A DNA stretch of 64,000 bases. Source: an uncultured bacterium. Its GTDB lineage: Bacteria; Vulcanimicrobiota; Xenobia; Xenobiales; Xenobiaceae. Made by a program: the position numbers and the translations under genes. The stretch spans positions 62,001-126,000 of the forward strand of contig CAKUDB010000004.1 of assembly GCA_934644775.1 (NCBI GenBank), in the 5' to 3' direction. Shown here piece by piece: positions 33,869 through 42,968 of the stretch. The notes beneath the pieces are model-generated. The model saw only the letters and a list, made by a program, of their open reading frames with translations, did no database searches and had not been told where the DNA came from. Numbering within the stretch: position 1 is the first letter of the stretch; each line of letters begins with the position of its first letter.

Positions 33869-35515
33869 TTACTTTTTGAATTGAATATTCCCATAGTCCT
33901 TTTCAGGAACCAGTACCCGTCCCTGCTTATCGGCAGTGCCAATATTGAGGCAATTATTATTTACAGTGAACTTATCTCCAGTAAGGACGTCGACCATAAC
34001 GTCGCCATTATGCAAGGGGCTGCCTTCGCGTAAAGGAATGTTGCGAGTTTGGTGATCGTAGGAGTTATTCAAAACTGTAATGCATTCCTGGCCTTCGTGA
34101 CGGCGGCAGAAAGCGTAAATTTGATCGTCTTGCCACATTTCCATTTGCTGACCGAATTGGAGAGCGGGCATAGCGGCGCGAGTGCTGGTCAATTTCTGAA
34201 GATGTTCGGTAATGTGGGGCTTAGTGCCAAATTCCATATCGCGACGGTTGTCGGGGTCGCCTCCACCAACCATGGCTGTTTCGTCGCCGTAGTAAACGGA
34301 AGGAATACCGCGGCAAGTCATAATCAAATCCATGCCCAGCTTGAGCTTATCTTCGCCGCGACTGTTGTTAGTATTATTCATGAAGCGCTCGAAGTCATGA
34401 TTGTCTAACAGAGTAACCATCTTACCGGCATCGGGATATTTATTATCTTCAGCAAAGCGTTTGCCGATCTCTCTGGCGCTGCCATCTTTACCAATCGTAT
34501 CACGGATAGTGTAATACAAAGGCATATCGAAGCAACTATCCATACCATCGTGTAAGTAGCCGGAAACCACGTTAGGATCGCCATGTAAGGCTTCACCCAA
34601 AATCATGAAGTCGTCGCCCATCTCTTTTTTGATGTCGGTACAGAACTTCTGCCAGAATTGATGATCGACGTGCTTAATGGCATCTAAGCGGATACCGTCG
34701 GCGCCGGTTTCTTTGACCCACCAAAGTGTATTATCGAGTAAGTATTTGTAAACCTCAGGATTGCTTTGATTGAGGTCGGGCAAACCGCAGACGTCACGAT
34801 TTTCCAATTGCCAAGGATCGTCCCAATTCTGAATACCGCCGTTGTGGTGGAACCAGTCATGTTTGCTGGGATCGTTTAACCAAGGATGGTTGGGAGCAAC
34901 GTGGTTGAGCACTGTATCTAAAACGACTTTCATACCCTTTTCATGGGCTTTAGAGACCAACTCTTTGGCGTCGTCCATGGTGCCCTGGTGCTCGTCTACT
35001 TTGTAGTGATCGGTGATCCAGTAGCCGTGATAACCGGTACCTTCGTAGTCGCCCATTCTGACTTTGTCGGCGTTGTCGTACATGGGGGCAACCCATAAGC
35101 AAGTGGCGCCTAAGCCTTTGATATAATCTAAGTTGTTGATGACGCCGCGTAAGTCGCCGCCGTGATAAGCTGTGGGGTTATTCTTGTCGACGTCAAAGTT
35201 ATTGGTAGGATCGCCATCGCTGAAACGGTCGGTGAGAGGGAAATAAATAACTTGGGGGCCCCATTTGGCTTGCCAGGAACTTACCGAATTGGTGGTTACG
35301 GCTGAAGTGTTGGCTGCTTCTTCCGTTTTGGCTGCGCTGGAGCAGAAGAGAGACTTAGGAATAAGTCCGGCAGAAGAGTCGGAGCTGGATTTCGTAAGGG
35401 TATCGGCGGGAAGGGCAGGCGCACTTTCGGCTGCGACAGCTTTGGCACCGGGGACAGAAACGTTGGAAACTGGCTGATTGAAAACTTTGAAGTTATCAGA
35501 CACGCCGGAAATCAT
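33869..35515 (-). CDS. Alpha-amylase family (GH13) glycoside hydrolase
   Basis: 548 residues from the ATG at 35515, which has GGAGG (complement of 35523-35527) at 7-base spacing; the frame is open further upstream but without such a site. The (beta/alpha)8 barrel has its canonical regions: VVLDTVLNHVAPNHPW (region I), GIRLDAIKH with nucleophile D278, LGEALHG with acid/base E308, and LLDNHDFERF with D374. Early region: YFPLTDRFSDGDPTNN. With this start there is no clear signal peptide; the first ~80 residues are a Ser/Ala-rich linker. Likely an alpha-1,4-glucan hydrolase. An operator-like repeat lies upstream. Confidence 0.92.
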   Translation of the reverse strand: MISGVSDNFKVFNQPVSNVSVPGAKAVAAESAPALPADTLTKSSSDSSAGLIPKSLFCSSAAKTEEAANTSAVTTNSVSSWQAKWGPQVIYFPLTDRFSDGDPTNNFDVDKNNPTAYHGGDLRGVINNLDYIKGLGATCLWVAPMYDNADKVRMGDYEGTGYHGYWITDHYKVDEHQGTMDDAKELVSKAHEKGMKVVLDTVLNHVAPNHPWLNDPSKHDWFHHNGGIQNWDDPWQLENRDVCGLPDLNQSNPEVYKYLLDNTLWWVKETGADGIRLDAIKHVDHQFWQKFCTDIKKEMGDDFMILGEALHGDPNVVSGYLHDGMDSCFDMPLYYTIRDTIGKDGSAREIGKRFAEDNKYPDAGKMVTLLDNHDFERFMNNTNNSRGEDKLKLGMDLIMTCRGIPSVYYGDETAMVGGGDPDNRRDMEFGTKPHITEHLQKLTSTRAAMPALQFGQQMEMWQDDQIYAFCRRHEGQECITVLNNSYDHQTRNIPLREGSPLHNGDVMVDVLTGDKFTVNNNCLNIGTADKQGRVLVPEKDYGNIQFKK

Positions 35516-35640
35516 GGTAAAGCCTCCAAAAATAATGGTAAATATATTAACTACTTTAAGCACTCCGTTTTTAGGAACACCTAATCCCAAAACACTTGCG
35601 CAGAAGCAACTGCCCAAAATTTCTATGCTGTTTCTTTGCA

Positions 35641-35661
35641 AATTTACTACTGTAAATTATA
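35641..35661 (-). promoter_or_regulatory. -10 box with overlapping inverted repeat upstream of the amylase gene
   Basis: A perfect inverted repeat AATTTAC-TACT-GTAAATT (35641-35658) overlaps a minus-strand TATAAT (complement of 35656-35661), a layout typical of a repressor operator. The -35 box is poor. Confidence 0.4.
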
Positions 35662-35777
35662 ACTGAACGCAAAAAAAATATGTTACCAGGAATTTAATTA
35701 ACCTCTAGAAAAAATCTATTTAGGCAGGACTGTATTTGTTTGAACCTAAATATAGACTTTAAGGTAGGAGTAGGGGT

Positions 35778-37790
35778 ATGAATTTGCGTTCTCAGTGGTT
35801 CCGTATGGGAACTATCGTTTTGGGATTGGCTTGTTTGGCCTCATCTGCAGCTGTCGCAGATAATAATGCAGAAAAAGCAATTCGGACTCAAAGTGAAATC
35901 GCACGCCGGGTACAAGGCAATTTAACCATAGAGGGTGTGCCGGAAATCCCTGCTTCTTTGGCAGAACGTTTGAGTCAATATTCCAATGTACGTTCAGCTT
36001 CTATAGCCGATTGGGATCCTCAGGGGCGCGGTTTGCTTGTTTTTACTCGCTTTGCCCAAACAGCTCAGATCCATCGCGTAGCTCATCCCAAATCATATCG
36101 CGAGCAAATTACTTTCTTTGATGAACCGGTTAATGATATTGCGGTAAATCCTGACAGTAGTAAAAATGAAATGGCCCTTCTTAAAGATGTCGGCGGCAAC
36201 GAAAATTACCAAATATTCTTGTGGAATTTGAGCGACGGCCGTTGCCGAATGCTTACTGACGGTAAAGCTCGCTACGGCTCGGTAGTTTGGAACAGCGAAG
36301 GTACCAAGATCGCTTATCAATCGACCCAGCGTGATGGTTCTAACTGGGATATTTGGATTATGGATCCTAAACATCCTGAACAAGCTAAAATGGTTTATAG
36401 TCCGGGCGGTTATTGGAGTGTAATGGATTGGTCAAAGCAAGGTGACAAGTTATTACTTTATAAGTATGTGTCCATTACCGATTCTTCTATGGTCGTTTTG
36501 GATTTGGCCAGTGGCAAAATTATTCCTATAGGGCAAGATGCAGAAGGCACTGTGGCTTTGGGAGAAACGGCCAAATTTGCTCCCGACGGCGCAGGGGTAT
36601 TCTTTACTACCGATAAGGGCAGCGAGTTCCAGCGTTTGGCTTACCAAAACTTATCAACTGGCAAAGTAAGCTACATGGCCCCAGAAATAGAGGCCGATAT
36701 TGTCAACTTACAACTTACTAAAGATGGCCATTTTTTAGCTTTTGTCACCAATGAAGACGGTTTTAACAAAATTTATATAATGGATTTGCGTAAGGGGAAT
36801 TGCAAATATCGCCGCTTGGAAAATATTCCTGACGGTGTGCTTTATGGCTTAAAGTTTGCACCTGATCATCGCTTGGCTGTCAGTATCGGTTCAGGCAACA
36901 GGCCTTGTGACACCTACGTAGTCAATTTAGATAAAAATGACGAATGTTTGCGCTGGACTTTTAGTGAAGCTGGCGGTTTAGACACTACCTCTTTTGCTAA
37001 GCCGGAGCTCTTTCGCTACCCTACTTTTGATAAAGTTGAGGGAAAGACTCGTCAAATTCCGGCTTTTGTTTATATGCCTAAAGTTGCCGACAATAAGCCT
37101 TGTCCAGTGCTTATTCAGATTCACGGCGGTCCAGAAAGCCAATACCAGCCTTACTTTAGTTCGCTGATTCAATATTTAGTGAATGAAAAAGGTATCGCCG
37201 TGGTCGCTCCCAATGTACGTGGCTCGCATGGATATGGAAAAACTTATGTGTCTTTAGATAATGGCTATAAGCGAGAAGATTCCGTTAAAGATATTGGCGC
37301 TCTGATTGAATGGATTAAGAAACAACCTCAATTTAACGGCAAAATTGCAGTTATGGGTGGTTCTTACGGTGGTTATATGACTTTGGCTTCTATGACTCAC
37401 TTTAGTAAAGATCTCAGCTGTGGCGTTGACAATGTTGGCATTAGCAATTTTGTGACTTTCCTGGAAAATACCAATCCTAATCGTCAGGATTTACGCCGGG
37501 TTGAATATGGTGACGAACGTGATCCGGAAATGCGGGCTTTTATGGAAAAAATTGCTCCGGCCAACAATGCTTCTAAAATTACCAAGCCATTATACGTAGT
37601 ACAGGGTTACAACGATCCGCGTGTACCCGTCACCGAAGCTGAACAGATGGTAAGGGAAATTCGTCAGGCTGGCGGTCAGGTATGGTACTGTTGTGCTTCT
37701 GATGAGGGGCACGGTTTTGCCAAAAAGAATAATCGTGATTACTATTGGCAATCTGTAGTGCTCTTTTTAGAGAAATATTTGCTTAAATAA
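35778..37790 (+). CDS. S9-family prolyl oligopeptidase-like exported peptidase
   Basis: 670 residues; GTAGGAG-type site upstream. A signal peptide spans residues 1-27 (GLACLASSAAVADN), so it is exported to the periplasm or beyond. Residues ~60-400 form a WD/TolB-like beta-propeller (GSVVWNSEGTKIAYQST, MDWSKQGDKLLLY). The C-terminal alpha/beta hydrolase domain has the catalytic triad: S529 in GGSYGGYMT, D613 in GYNDPRVPV, H645 in DEGHGFAKK. It matches dipeptidyl/acylaminoacyl-peptidase members of S9. It is divergent from the amylase gene. Confidence 0.92.
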   Translation: MNLRSQWFRMGTIVLGLACLASSAAVADNNAEKAIRTQSEIARRVQGNLTIEGVPEIPASLAERLSQYSNVRSASIADWDPQGRGLLVFTRFAQTAQIHRVAHPKSYREQITFFDEPVNDIAVNPDSSKNEMALLKDVGGNENYQIFLWNLSDGRCRMLTDGKARYGSVVWNSEGTKIAYQSTQRDGSNWDIWIMDPKHPEQAKMVYSPGGYWSVMDWSKQGDKLLLYKYVSITDSSMVVLDLASGKIIPIGQDAEGTVALGETAKFAPDGAGVFFTTDKGSEFQRLAYQNLSTGKVSYMAPEIEADIVNLQLTKDGHFLAFVTNEDGFNKIYIMDLRKGNCKYRRLENIPDGVLYGLKFAPDHRLAVSIGSGNRPCDTYVVNLDKNDECLRWTFSEAGGLDTTSFAKPELFRYPTFDKVEGKTRQIPAFVYMPKVADNKPCPVLIQIHGGPESQYQPYFSSLIQYLVNEKGIAVVAPNVRGSHGYGKTYVSLDNGYKREDSVKDIGALIEWIKKQPQFNGKIAVMGGSYGGYMTLASMTHFSKDLSCGVDNVGISNFVTFLENTNPNRQDLRRVEYGDERDPEMRAFMEKIAPANNASKITKPLYVVQGYNDPRVPVTEAEQMVREIRQAGGQVWYCCASDEGHGFAKKNNRDYYWQSVVLFLEKYLLK

Positions 37791-37873
37791 CGGGCTGTCG
37801 GCAATTTCAAGGTGAGCTACCGTTGAACGTTTAGTAAAATTGTCTTTCAGTTTATCGTTAAGCCGAAAATAGT

Positions 37874-37926
37874 AAAGCTCTGCCGCTGCTAACCGCTGCG
37901 ACAGAGCTTTTGTTTTCTAAACTAAG
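37874..37926. terminator. Terminator after the S9 peptidase gene
   Basis: AAAGCTCTG / CAGAGCTTT stem with a T-rich tail, between convergent genes; the minus-strand gene's stop begins at 37927. Confidence 0.65.
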
Positions 37927-38247
37927 TTAAGGTTTACCAGGGAAGTTGTCTACAAATTGGATGGTAAAATCGGGGAAGCTGTCAACAAATTGAATTTTAT
38001 AATCGGGGAAGCTGTCGACAAATTGCCATTTACCAGGGGCGTCGGGAAAATTTTTGACTACTTGCACCTTTAAATCGGGGAAACTGTTGACAACTTTTAC
38101 TTTATAATCGGGGAAACTGTCAACTATTTTTATTTTGCCATAGATGCCCATTACCGGTACTTTGCTTTTGGCTTGAGCATTTTGAGCAGCCGCAAAAAGT
38201 AGGATGATGGCGGCGCAAGCCACTAACATGAAACGATAAATTTTCAA
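37927..38247 (-). CDS. Small exported protein built of VDSFPD repeats
   Basis: 106 residues from a TTG start at 38247, chosen because GGAGG lies five bases before it. Residues 1-26 are a signal peptide ending AAAQNAQAKS. The mature part is six imperfect ~11-residue repeats of the form (I/V)x(V/F)V(D/N)SFPD(Y/L/F)K: KIVDSFPDYK, KVVNSFPDLK, QVVKNFPDAPGK, QFVDSFPDYK, QFVDSFPDFT and QFVDNFPGKP. Alternating hydrophobic residues suggest short beta strands stacked as a tiny solenoid or sheet. I recall similar repeat proteins in other bacteria but no function. The gene is monocistronic, with a terminator just after it. Confidence 0.75.
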   Translation of the reverse strand: MKIYRFMLVACAAIILLFAAAQNAQAKSKVPVMGIYGKIKIVDSFPDYKVKVVNSFPDLKVQVVKNFPDAPGKWQFVDSFPDYKIQFVDSFPDFTIQFVDNFPGKP

Positions 38248-38408
38248 GTTCCACCTCCAAAATATGGTTTTAGTTAACTACCTTATTTAGAGTTCGTTGA
38301 CTTGGCTTAATCCCTTGCGACAAAAATGATGATTTAAAAACAAAAAATCGACGTCGACCAGCTACGACAGCAGCGGAACGTCGACTTTTATGGAGTTGGT
38401 AAGTGAAA

Positions 38409-39305
38409 CTAATCTCTAAGATTAAATTCAGAAGTGATCATGAGGTGGTCTGAAGCGGTGGAAGAGACCCAGCGGGTATCGGTAGTGTCAGACTGACCAT
38501 AGCGGTGTACTTGAGAGCTTACCAAGCGGTTGGACATAGACTTGGGGAAGATCATATGGTCGAATTGCTCAGGAGCAAAACCATTATTTCTCTTGGGGTT
38601 GGCCGGCCAAGTATTGCGCTCGGAGTCGGGCTTGCCCGCTAAGCTGTCTACCCATTCCTCGCGACCGCCGCCGGGATTGAGAACGGCCTGGACGGAAGCG
38701 TCGTCGGTATTGTCGTTGAAGTCGCCGGTAAGGACGAAGAGACGACCGGGAAATTGCTTCATTTCTGTTTCGGCAATGTCGCGCATAGCCCGACCTTCGC
38801 TTAAGCGCTTAGTATCGGCACTGACATGGCCGGGAGCAGCGGGTCTTCTGGATTTAGAGTGAGTGGTGTATAAGCTGACGTCGGCACCGGGCTTACCGTC
38901 GACGTCGATATCGACGCGCAGGAAGTCGCGGCTAAATTTTGTGTCGCCGCTGCCATCGGCTAAGGGGAAAGTTACGTCTTTATGGGAGACCACTTCGGTG
39001 AAGGGGTATTTGGAAATGACGGCCACGTTTACGCCGCGACCGTCGTTGCCGGGGACGTGAGCTACGTATTTATAATTTTCGCTCAGGCCGCGAGTCTTCA
39101 TAAAGTTGTCTAAAGTCTCTCTAGAAGTGCATTCTTGTAAAGCCACTACATCGGCGTCGGCGCGTCTAATATTTTCGGCCAAAGCGTCTAAAGAGCGCTC
39201 GCTTTTTACAGGAGTGCGACCGCCGCCGGCTTTTTGTACATCGCGTTCACCGAACATATTCTTTACATTGTAAGTACCGATAGTTACAGACGTCTTGCCT
39301 ATCAT
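38409..39305 (-). CDS. Endonuclease/exonuclease/phosphatase (EEP) family protein
   Basis: 298 residues. EEP-fold motifs in order: VTIGTYNVKN, ADVVALQEC (metal Glu), YTTHSKSRR, LTGDFNDNTDD (catalytic Asp/Asn) and SSTASDHLMI (catalytic His). Substrate could be DNA, RNA, sugar-phosphate or lipid; the family is too broad to choose. No signal peptide is visible, although both neighbours on its left are exported proteins. The ATG has no good ribosome site. A -10-like TATAAT lies far upstream, near 39560-39570 (minus strand). Confidence 0.85.
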   Translation of the reverse strand: MIGKTSVTIGTYNVKNMFGERDVQKAGGGRTPVKSERSLDALAENIRRADADVVALQECTSRETLDNFMKTRGLSENYKYVAHVPGNDGRGVNVAVISKYPFTEVVSHKDVTFPLADGSGDTKFSRDFLRVDIDVDGKPGADVSLYTTHSKSRRPAAPGHVSADTKRLSEGRAMRDIAETEMKQFPGRLFVLTGDFNDNTDDASVQAVLNPGGGREEWVDSLAGKPDSERNTWPANPKRNNGFAPEQFDHMIFPKSMSNRLVSSQVHRYGQSDTTDTRWVSSTASDHLMITSEFNLRD

Positions 39306-39649
39306 ATTATTTAAAACCCCGTTGGATAAACTTTTTCTGCAATTCCATTCCTTGAGGCTTAATAGTAAAACCTAAGCAGAAATGGATTCCTCCTGGTTTG
39401 GTTGCCAAGAATAAGTACATAGACCAAAGTAGACTTCCATCTCACACTCTAACTCTATTCCTAGCAACACAGGAAGAGCCGAAGAAAAGAACTTAGCTGA
39501 CTAAATAAAACTTAGCAACCCTAGCCCTATAGGCTTCTTCACACTCCATAATTTCACTGATTATACTTCCAATTTACCGCAAACAAAACTTTTGTTTAGG
39601 CAAATACGTGTATTTTTTGTTAATTTTCTTGTTAAAGAGATTTTTTTTC
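39306..39649. other. Intergenic region upstream of the EEP gene
   Basis: 344 bases, AT-rich, without a convincing gene. It holds a minus-strand TATAAT-like box near 39560-39570 and a perfect 8-bp palindrome AAACAAAA-C-TTTTGTTT (39581-39597), which could be an operator. It is downstream of the U32 operon and upstream of the EEP gene. Confidence 0.35.
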
Positions 39650-42178
39650 TTAGAGTGGAACTTGCAACAAGTTGTTGTAGTAGGTAAAGATCTTTTTCAC
39701 TTGGTTGCTATTTTCGTCTAAAAATTCTAACCGATAAGAGCAGACTCCTGAACGGCTCAGCTTAGGAAGTAGCTTTTGTCTTTGCTCGGGAGTCTGAGCA
39801 AAAATGGTATTGCGACAACAATAGTCAGAGCGCACTAAGTGGGAATATTGCAAGCGGTCTATGATATAAAGATCTTTCTTTAGACAAGGTTGGCCGCAAG
39901 TTTGGCTATTCGTACCCGAACTGAGTAAGTTGGCATATAGGCAGTGCTGGGTATGAAAAGTTGGCATACGCCTATAAAGGGTGAATACTAAGCGACTTAC
40001 TGGGTTGGCAGAAGGCGGATAGGTAGAATCTAAGCTTTTAAGTCCGTTTATCAAGGCTAGCAACTGAACTTCGTCGAGATCGTCGCTGGGAGTAAAAGTA
40101 TCTAAGCCCAATCTTAAAAAGGAATCGGCAGTTAGCGAATTGGTAATATTAAAAGAGAAGTCGCCGTGTAATGAAGGGATCGTCTCTCCTTGTCGTTGTC
40201 TATCGAGCATATATTGCAAGCTGCCCAAATTGCGTAACAACAAACCTTCTGGAGCCCATTCTAAAAGTGTCGACCAGGAAAAGTGATCATTCTGCTTTTT
40301 AATACGGGGAGCAGCCAAATATAAGCAAACGTCGGGGCGCGAGCGCACAGCCTTAACCATGAGGTTAAGTTTCTCTGGCTTAAAAGCTTCCAACTCTATG
40401 GAGTCGCAGCCTAGTTCCAGGGCCGCTTCCGTCTGCTCCAAAGTGCGACATAAAACTGTCAGGCTAGAGCGCATAGGTATATGGGGTCGCTCTTGGGGAC
40501 TAGGCAATACAAATTTAGCTGTCGGCGTTGAGACAGTTTCTTTTGACTCTAAAGCTGCCTCTATCTGGGCAACTAAGGCTCTGCGCATAGGCTTAAGCTC
40601 AGATAGAGGCAAAAAGAGCTGGCTAGCTAAATTTTGGGTTTCGATATTGGCAATATGGAAGGGGGTATTGGCTAATTCTGAAAATTTCTCGGCTAGAGAA
40701 GTGGCAGTTAAGCCGCTCTTTTGAGCTGCCCTTAAGGTCGCTTGGCTGCTGACAGTAAATTCTTGAGCTAGCCATTTAGTGGTGGCCCTTATTGTTAGTG
40801 GTTGGCCTAACGAGCCGTATACACTTAAATGTAAACCGATACGCCCTGGTCTAGCCGTAAGTAGCGCTTGATTTATTCGCTTAGTGGTCTGGGGAGAGCT
40901 GGTGACATAAACTAAGTCGCCGATATTTATTTTGCTAAAATTGGGGCCGTTTTTGCCAAAACCGAGGATGGCTAAGCCTTTTTTTACTAAACAAGAGTAG
41001 ATCGGGCCACCTTGCACCTCTTCTGAGCGGTTATTCTCGTCTATTGGGGATAAGAATAATACTCCCAGGCCATTTTGGGGAATAATGGGGTAAGCGGTGA
41101 AACTTGGACTATTTTTATCTGGGAGGGTTAGTTTGACTTTTATTCCCTGAATATTTTTTTCTATAACTGTACCTAAAAGTTGGCCTCTGTGTTTGGGATA
41201 GCCTTTTTGAATAAAGGTTTGATGGTTGACTGAACTTAAGAAACCGGGAGTGAAGCCGCGAGAAAAGGTTACTTGTAGATCGCTAAGATTGCGGCGCAAT
41301 TCTAAAACTTGGCTATGGTTGGGACAAACCTGGCCTCCCTGTTGGTTAAAATGGGCCTCTACCCATTGGCGCATAGTTTTGACGGCCATATAGACATAGC
41401 CGACGCCTTTAAGTCGCCCTTCGATCTTTAGGGAGCTGACGTTGGCCCTAATCAGTTCATCGATCTTATTGAAACCAGCTAAATCACAAGGGCTGAGCAA
41501 ATGGGATGGTGGGGAAAGTTTTACTTGTCCGCTGCTAAAATCGAGCTTCTCGCCTTGAGGTATAGCCGCCCAGCGGAAAGGTAAGCGGCAAGGTTGAGCA
41601 CATTGGCCTCGGTTGGCTGAGCGACCGCCCCAAGCTAAACTGGCCAGGCACTGGCCACTAAAAGAGACACACAGGGCCCCCAAGGCGAATACTTCCAATT
41701 CACAGTCGGCTTCTTTCTTTACTTCAGCAATTTCAGCAGTATTTAGCTCTCGGGCTAAAACTACCCTTTGGAAGCCTAAAGCTTTGGCCAACCTAGCCGC
41801 ACAGCCGTCACTTAAGGTCATTTGGGTGCTGGCATGGAGGGGTATTTGAGGAGTTAAGTGGGCTGCTAGACGGGCTAGGCCCAGATCTTGGATAATTAGA
41901 GCATCTACTTGGCACTGGGCTATTTGGGACAAAAGCTCTTTAAGTTTGGGTAATTCGCTTTCAAAAACGAGCGTATTTAAAGTTATATAAGCCTTGACTC
42001 CAGAAGCATGGATCTCTCTGACGATCTCTTTTAATTTATCCAGCGTAAAGTTTTGAGCTCTGGCTCTGGCATTAAAGCCTTCGGCTAGTCCAAAATAAAC
42101 GGCGTCGGCTCCAGCTTGCAAAGCCGCTTGCAAGACTTGATAATCTCCTACTGGAGCTAAAACTTCTGGTTTTGACAT
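39650..42178 (-). CDS. U32 family peptidase / RlhA-like protein
   Basis: 842 residues. The N-terminal U32 domain is clear: EVLAPVGDYQVLQAALQAGADAVYFG, AYITLNTLVFESEL, ASTQMTLSDG, VVLARELN and the Cys cluster region GALCVSFSGQCLAS ... GQCAQPCR. The middle (~330-560) holds the collagenase-like extra domains usual in long members. The C-terminal ~270 residues form a second TIM-barrel-like segment ending in another CGQPCLKKDL Cys motif. The E. coli relative RlhA hydroxylates 23S rRNA C2501, and U32 proteins often act in tRNA/rRNA or ubiquinone hydroxylation; the exact target here is unknown. It is third gene of the fabI operon. Confidence 0.88.
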   Translation of the reverse strand: MSKPEVLAPVGDYQVLQAALQAGADAVYFGLAEGFNARARAQNFTLDKLKEIVREIHASGVKAYITLNTLVFESELPKLKELLSQIAQCQVDALIIQDLGLARLAAHLTPQIPLHASTQMTLSDGCAARLAKALGFQRVVLARELNTAEIAEVKKEADCELEVFALGALCVSFSGQCLASLAWGGRSANRGQCAQPCRLPFRWAAIPQGEKLDFSSGQVKLSPPSHLLSPCDLAGFNKIDELIRANVSSLKIEGRLKGVGYVYMAVKTMRQWVEAHFNQQGGQVCPNHSQVLELRRNLSDLQVTFSRGFTPGFLSSVNHQTFIQKGYPKHRGQLLGTVIEKNIQGIKVKLTLPDKNSPSFTAYPIIPQNGLGVLFLSPIDENNRSEEVQGGPIYSCLVKKGLAILGFGKNGPNFSKINIGDLVYVTSSPQTTKRINQALLTARPGRIGLHLSVYGSLGQPLTIRATTKWLAQEFTVSSQATLRAAQKSGLTATSLAEKFSELANTPFHIANIETQNLASQLFLPLSELKPMRRALVAQIEAALESKETVSTPTAKFVLPSPQERPHIPMRSSLTVLCRTLEQTEAALELGCDSIELEAFKPEKLNLMVKAVRSRPDVCLYLAAPRIKKQNDHFSWSTLLEWAPEGLLLRNLGSLQYMLDRQRQGETIPSLHGDFSFNITNSLTADSFLRLGLDTFTPSDDLDEVQLLALINGLKSLDSTYPPSANPVSRLVFTLYRRMPTFHTQHCLYANLLSSGTNSQTCGQPCLKKDLYIIDRLQYSHLVRSDYCCRNTIFAQTPEQRQKLLPKLSRSGVCSYRLEFLDENSNQVKKIFTYYNNLLQVPL

Positions 42179-42194
42179 AAAAATTTAATCCTAA

Positions 42195-42959
42195 TTAGTG
42201 GCAAAAAGTAAAAGTAGTCGGGTGGTTGGTCCAGTTTATCAAGTTGATATTTACCGAATCGGGTAGAAAATTTAAGGCTAAAGATAGGTACATATCTTTA
42301 AAGACTTCAGTAGTTCGCAAATATAAACACTGCGGCAGGGGCAGAGGTTGAGCCGTTAAATTTTGGGGTAGCTTGGAGAGCACTTCGAAAGAGCTAAGTG
42401 AAGTAGACATTCCTGTGCCCCAAAGCTTTAAACAAGCTTCTTTGCGAGTCCAAAGTTTAGTAAAAAAACTATTTTGTTGGATATAGTCTGGACATAAGTA
42501 CAAACTTTGCCATTCTTTGGGACTAAAAAAGCGTTTGGCTAAAGCTAAAGCAGAACGTTGGGCAACTGTTTCTAAATCTAGCCCTACCTCCAGAGGCTCT
42601 TTTGTAGGATCGTCCTTATCAACTATGGCTAGAGCTGCCCAATCTCCAGAATGGCTTAAGTTAAAGGCCAAAGGAAGAGGGCCTTTGAGCTTGGGTTTGC
42701 CGAAGGGCCCCTTGTCAAAAGCTAAACTGGCGGCAGTTTTTAGTAATATACTATCTTGCCAGTAGGCTTTAGGTTGTAGTTGTCGAGCTAAAAGTAGCCT
42801 CAACCCTATATGGGCGGCAGCAAAACGGTTGCCTAGATGGGGTAAAGAAAATCTATCCCGGCGCTCCCGCTCTCCGGGGCTCAAAAGAAAAGGCCCCATT
42901 TCCCTGAAAAAATCGGGGAAATGGGCTAGGTTAAAACAAAAAATGTTTACTTTAGGCAA
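42195..42959 (-). CDS. 4'-phosphopantetheinyl transferase, Sfp type
   Basis: 254 residues. It transfers phosphopantetheine from CoA to carrier proteins. Motifs: FNLSHSGDWAALAI, VGLDLETV (metal-binding Asp and Glu), and FTKLWTRKEACLKLWGTGM. The length is right for the Sfp/Gsp group, as opposed to the short AcpS. It lies 9 bases after fabI and 16 before the U32 gene, so it is co-transcribed with fatty-acid synthesis. No polyketide or non-ribosomal synthase is in the window, so acyl carrier protein is the probable substrate. Confidence 0.88.
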   Translation of the reverse strand: MPKVNIFCFNLAHFPDFFREMGPFLLSPGERERRDRFSLPHLGNRFAAAHIGLRLLLARQLQPKAYWQDSILLKTAASLAFDKGPFGKPKLKGPLPLAFNLSHSGDWAALAIVDKDDPTKEPLEVGLDLETVAQRSALALAKRFFSPKEWQSLYLCPDYIQQNSFFTKLWTRKEACLKLWGTGMSTSLSSFEVLSKLPQNLTAQPLPLPQCLYLRTTEVFKDMYLSLALNFLPDSVNINLINWTNHPTTFTFCH

Positions 42960-42968
42960 AGATATTGT

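Noticed and set aside
33767..34033. Plus-strand ORF opposite the amylase gene
   Set aside because: It lies entirely within and opposite the C-terminal part of a clear GH13 gene.
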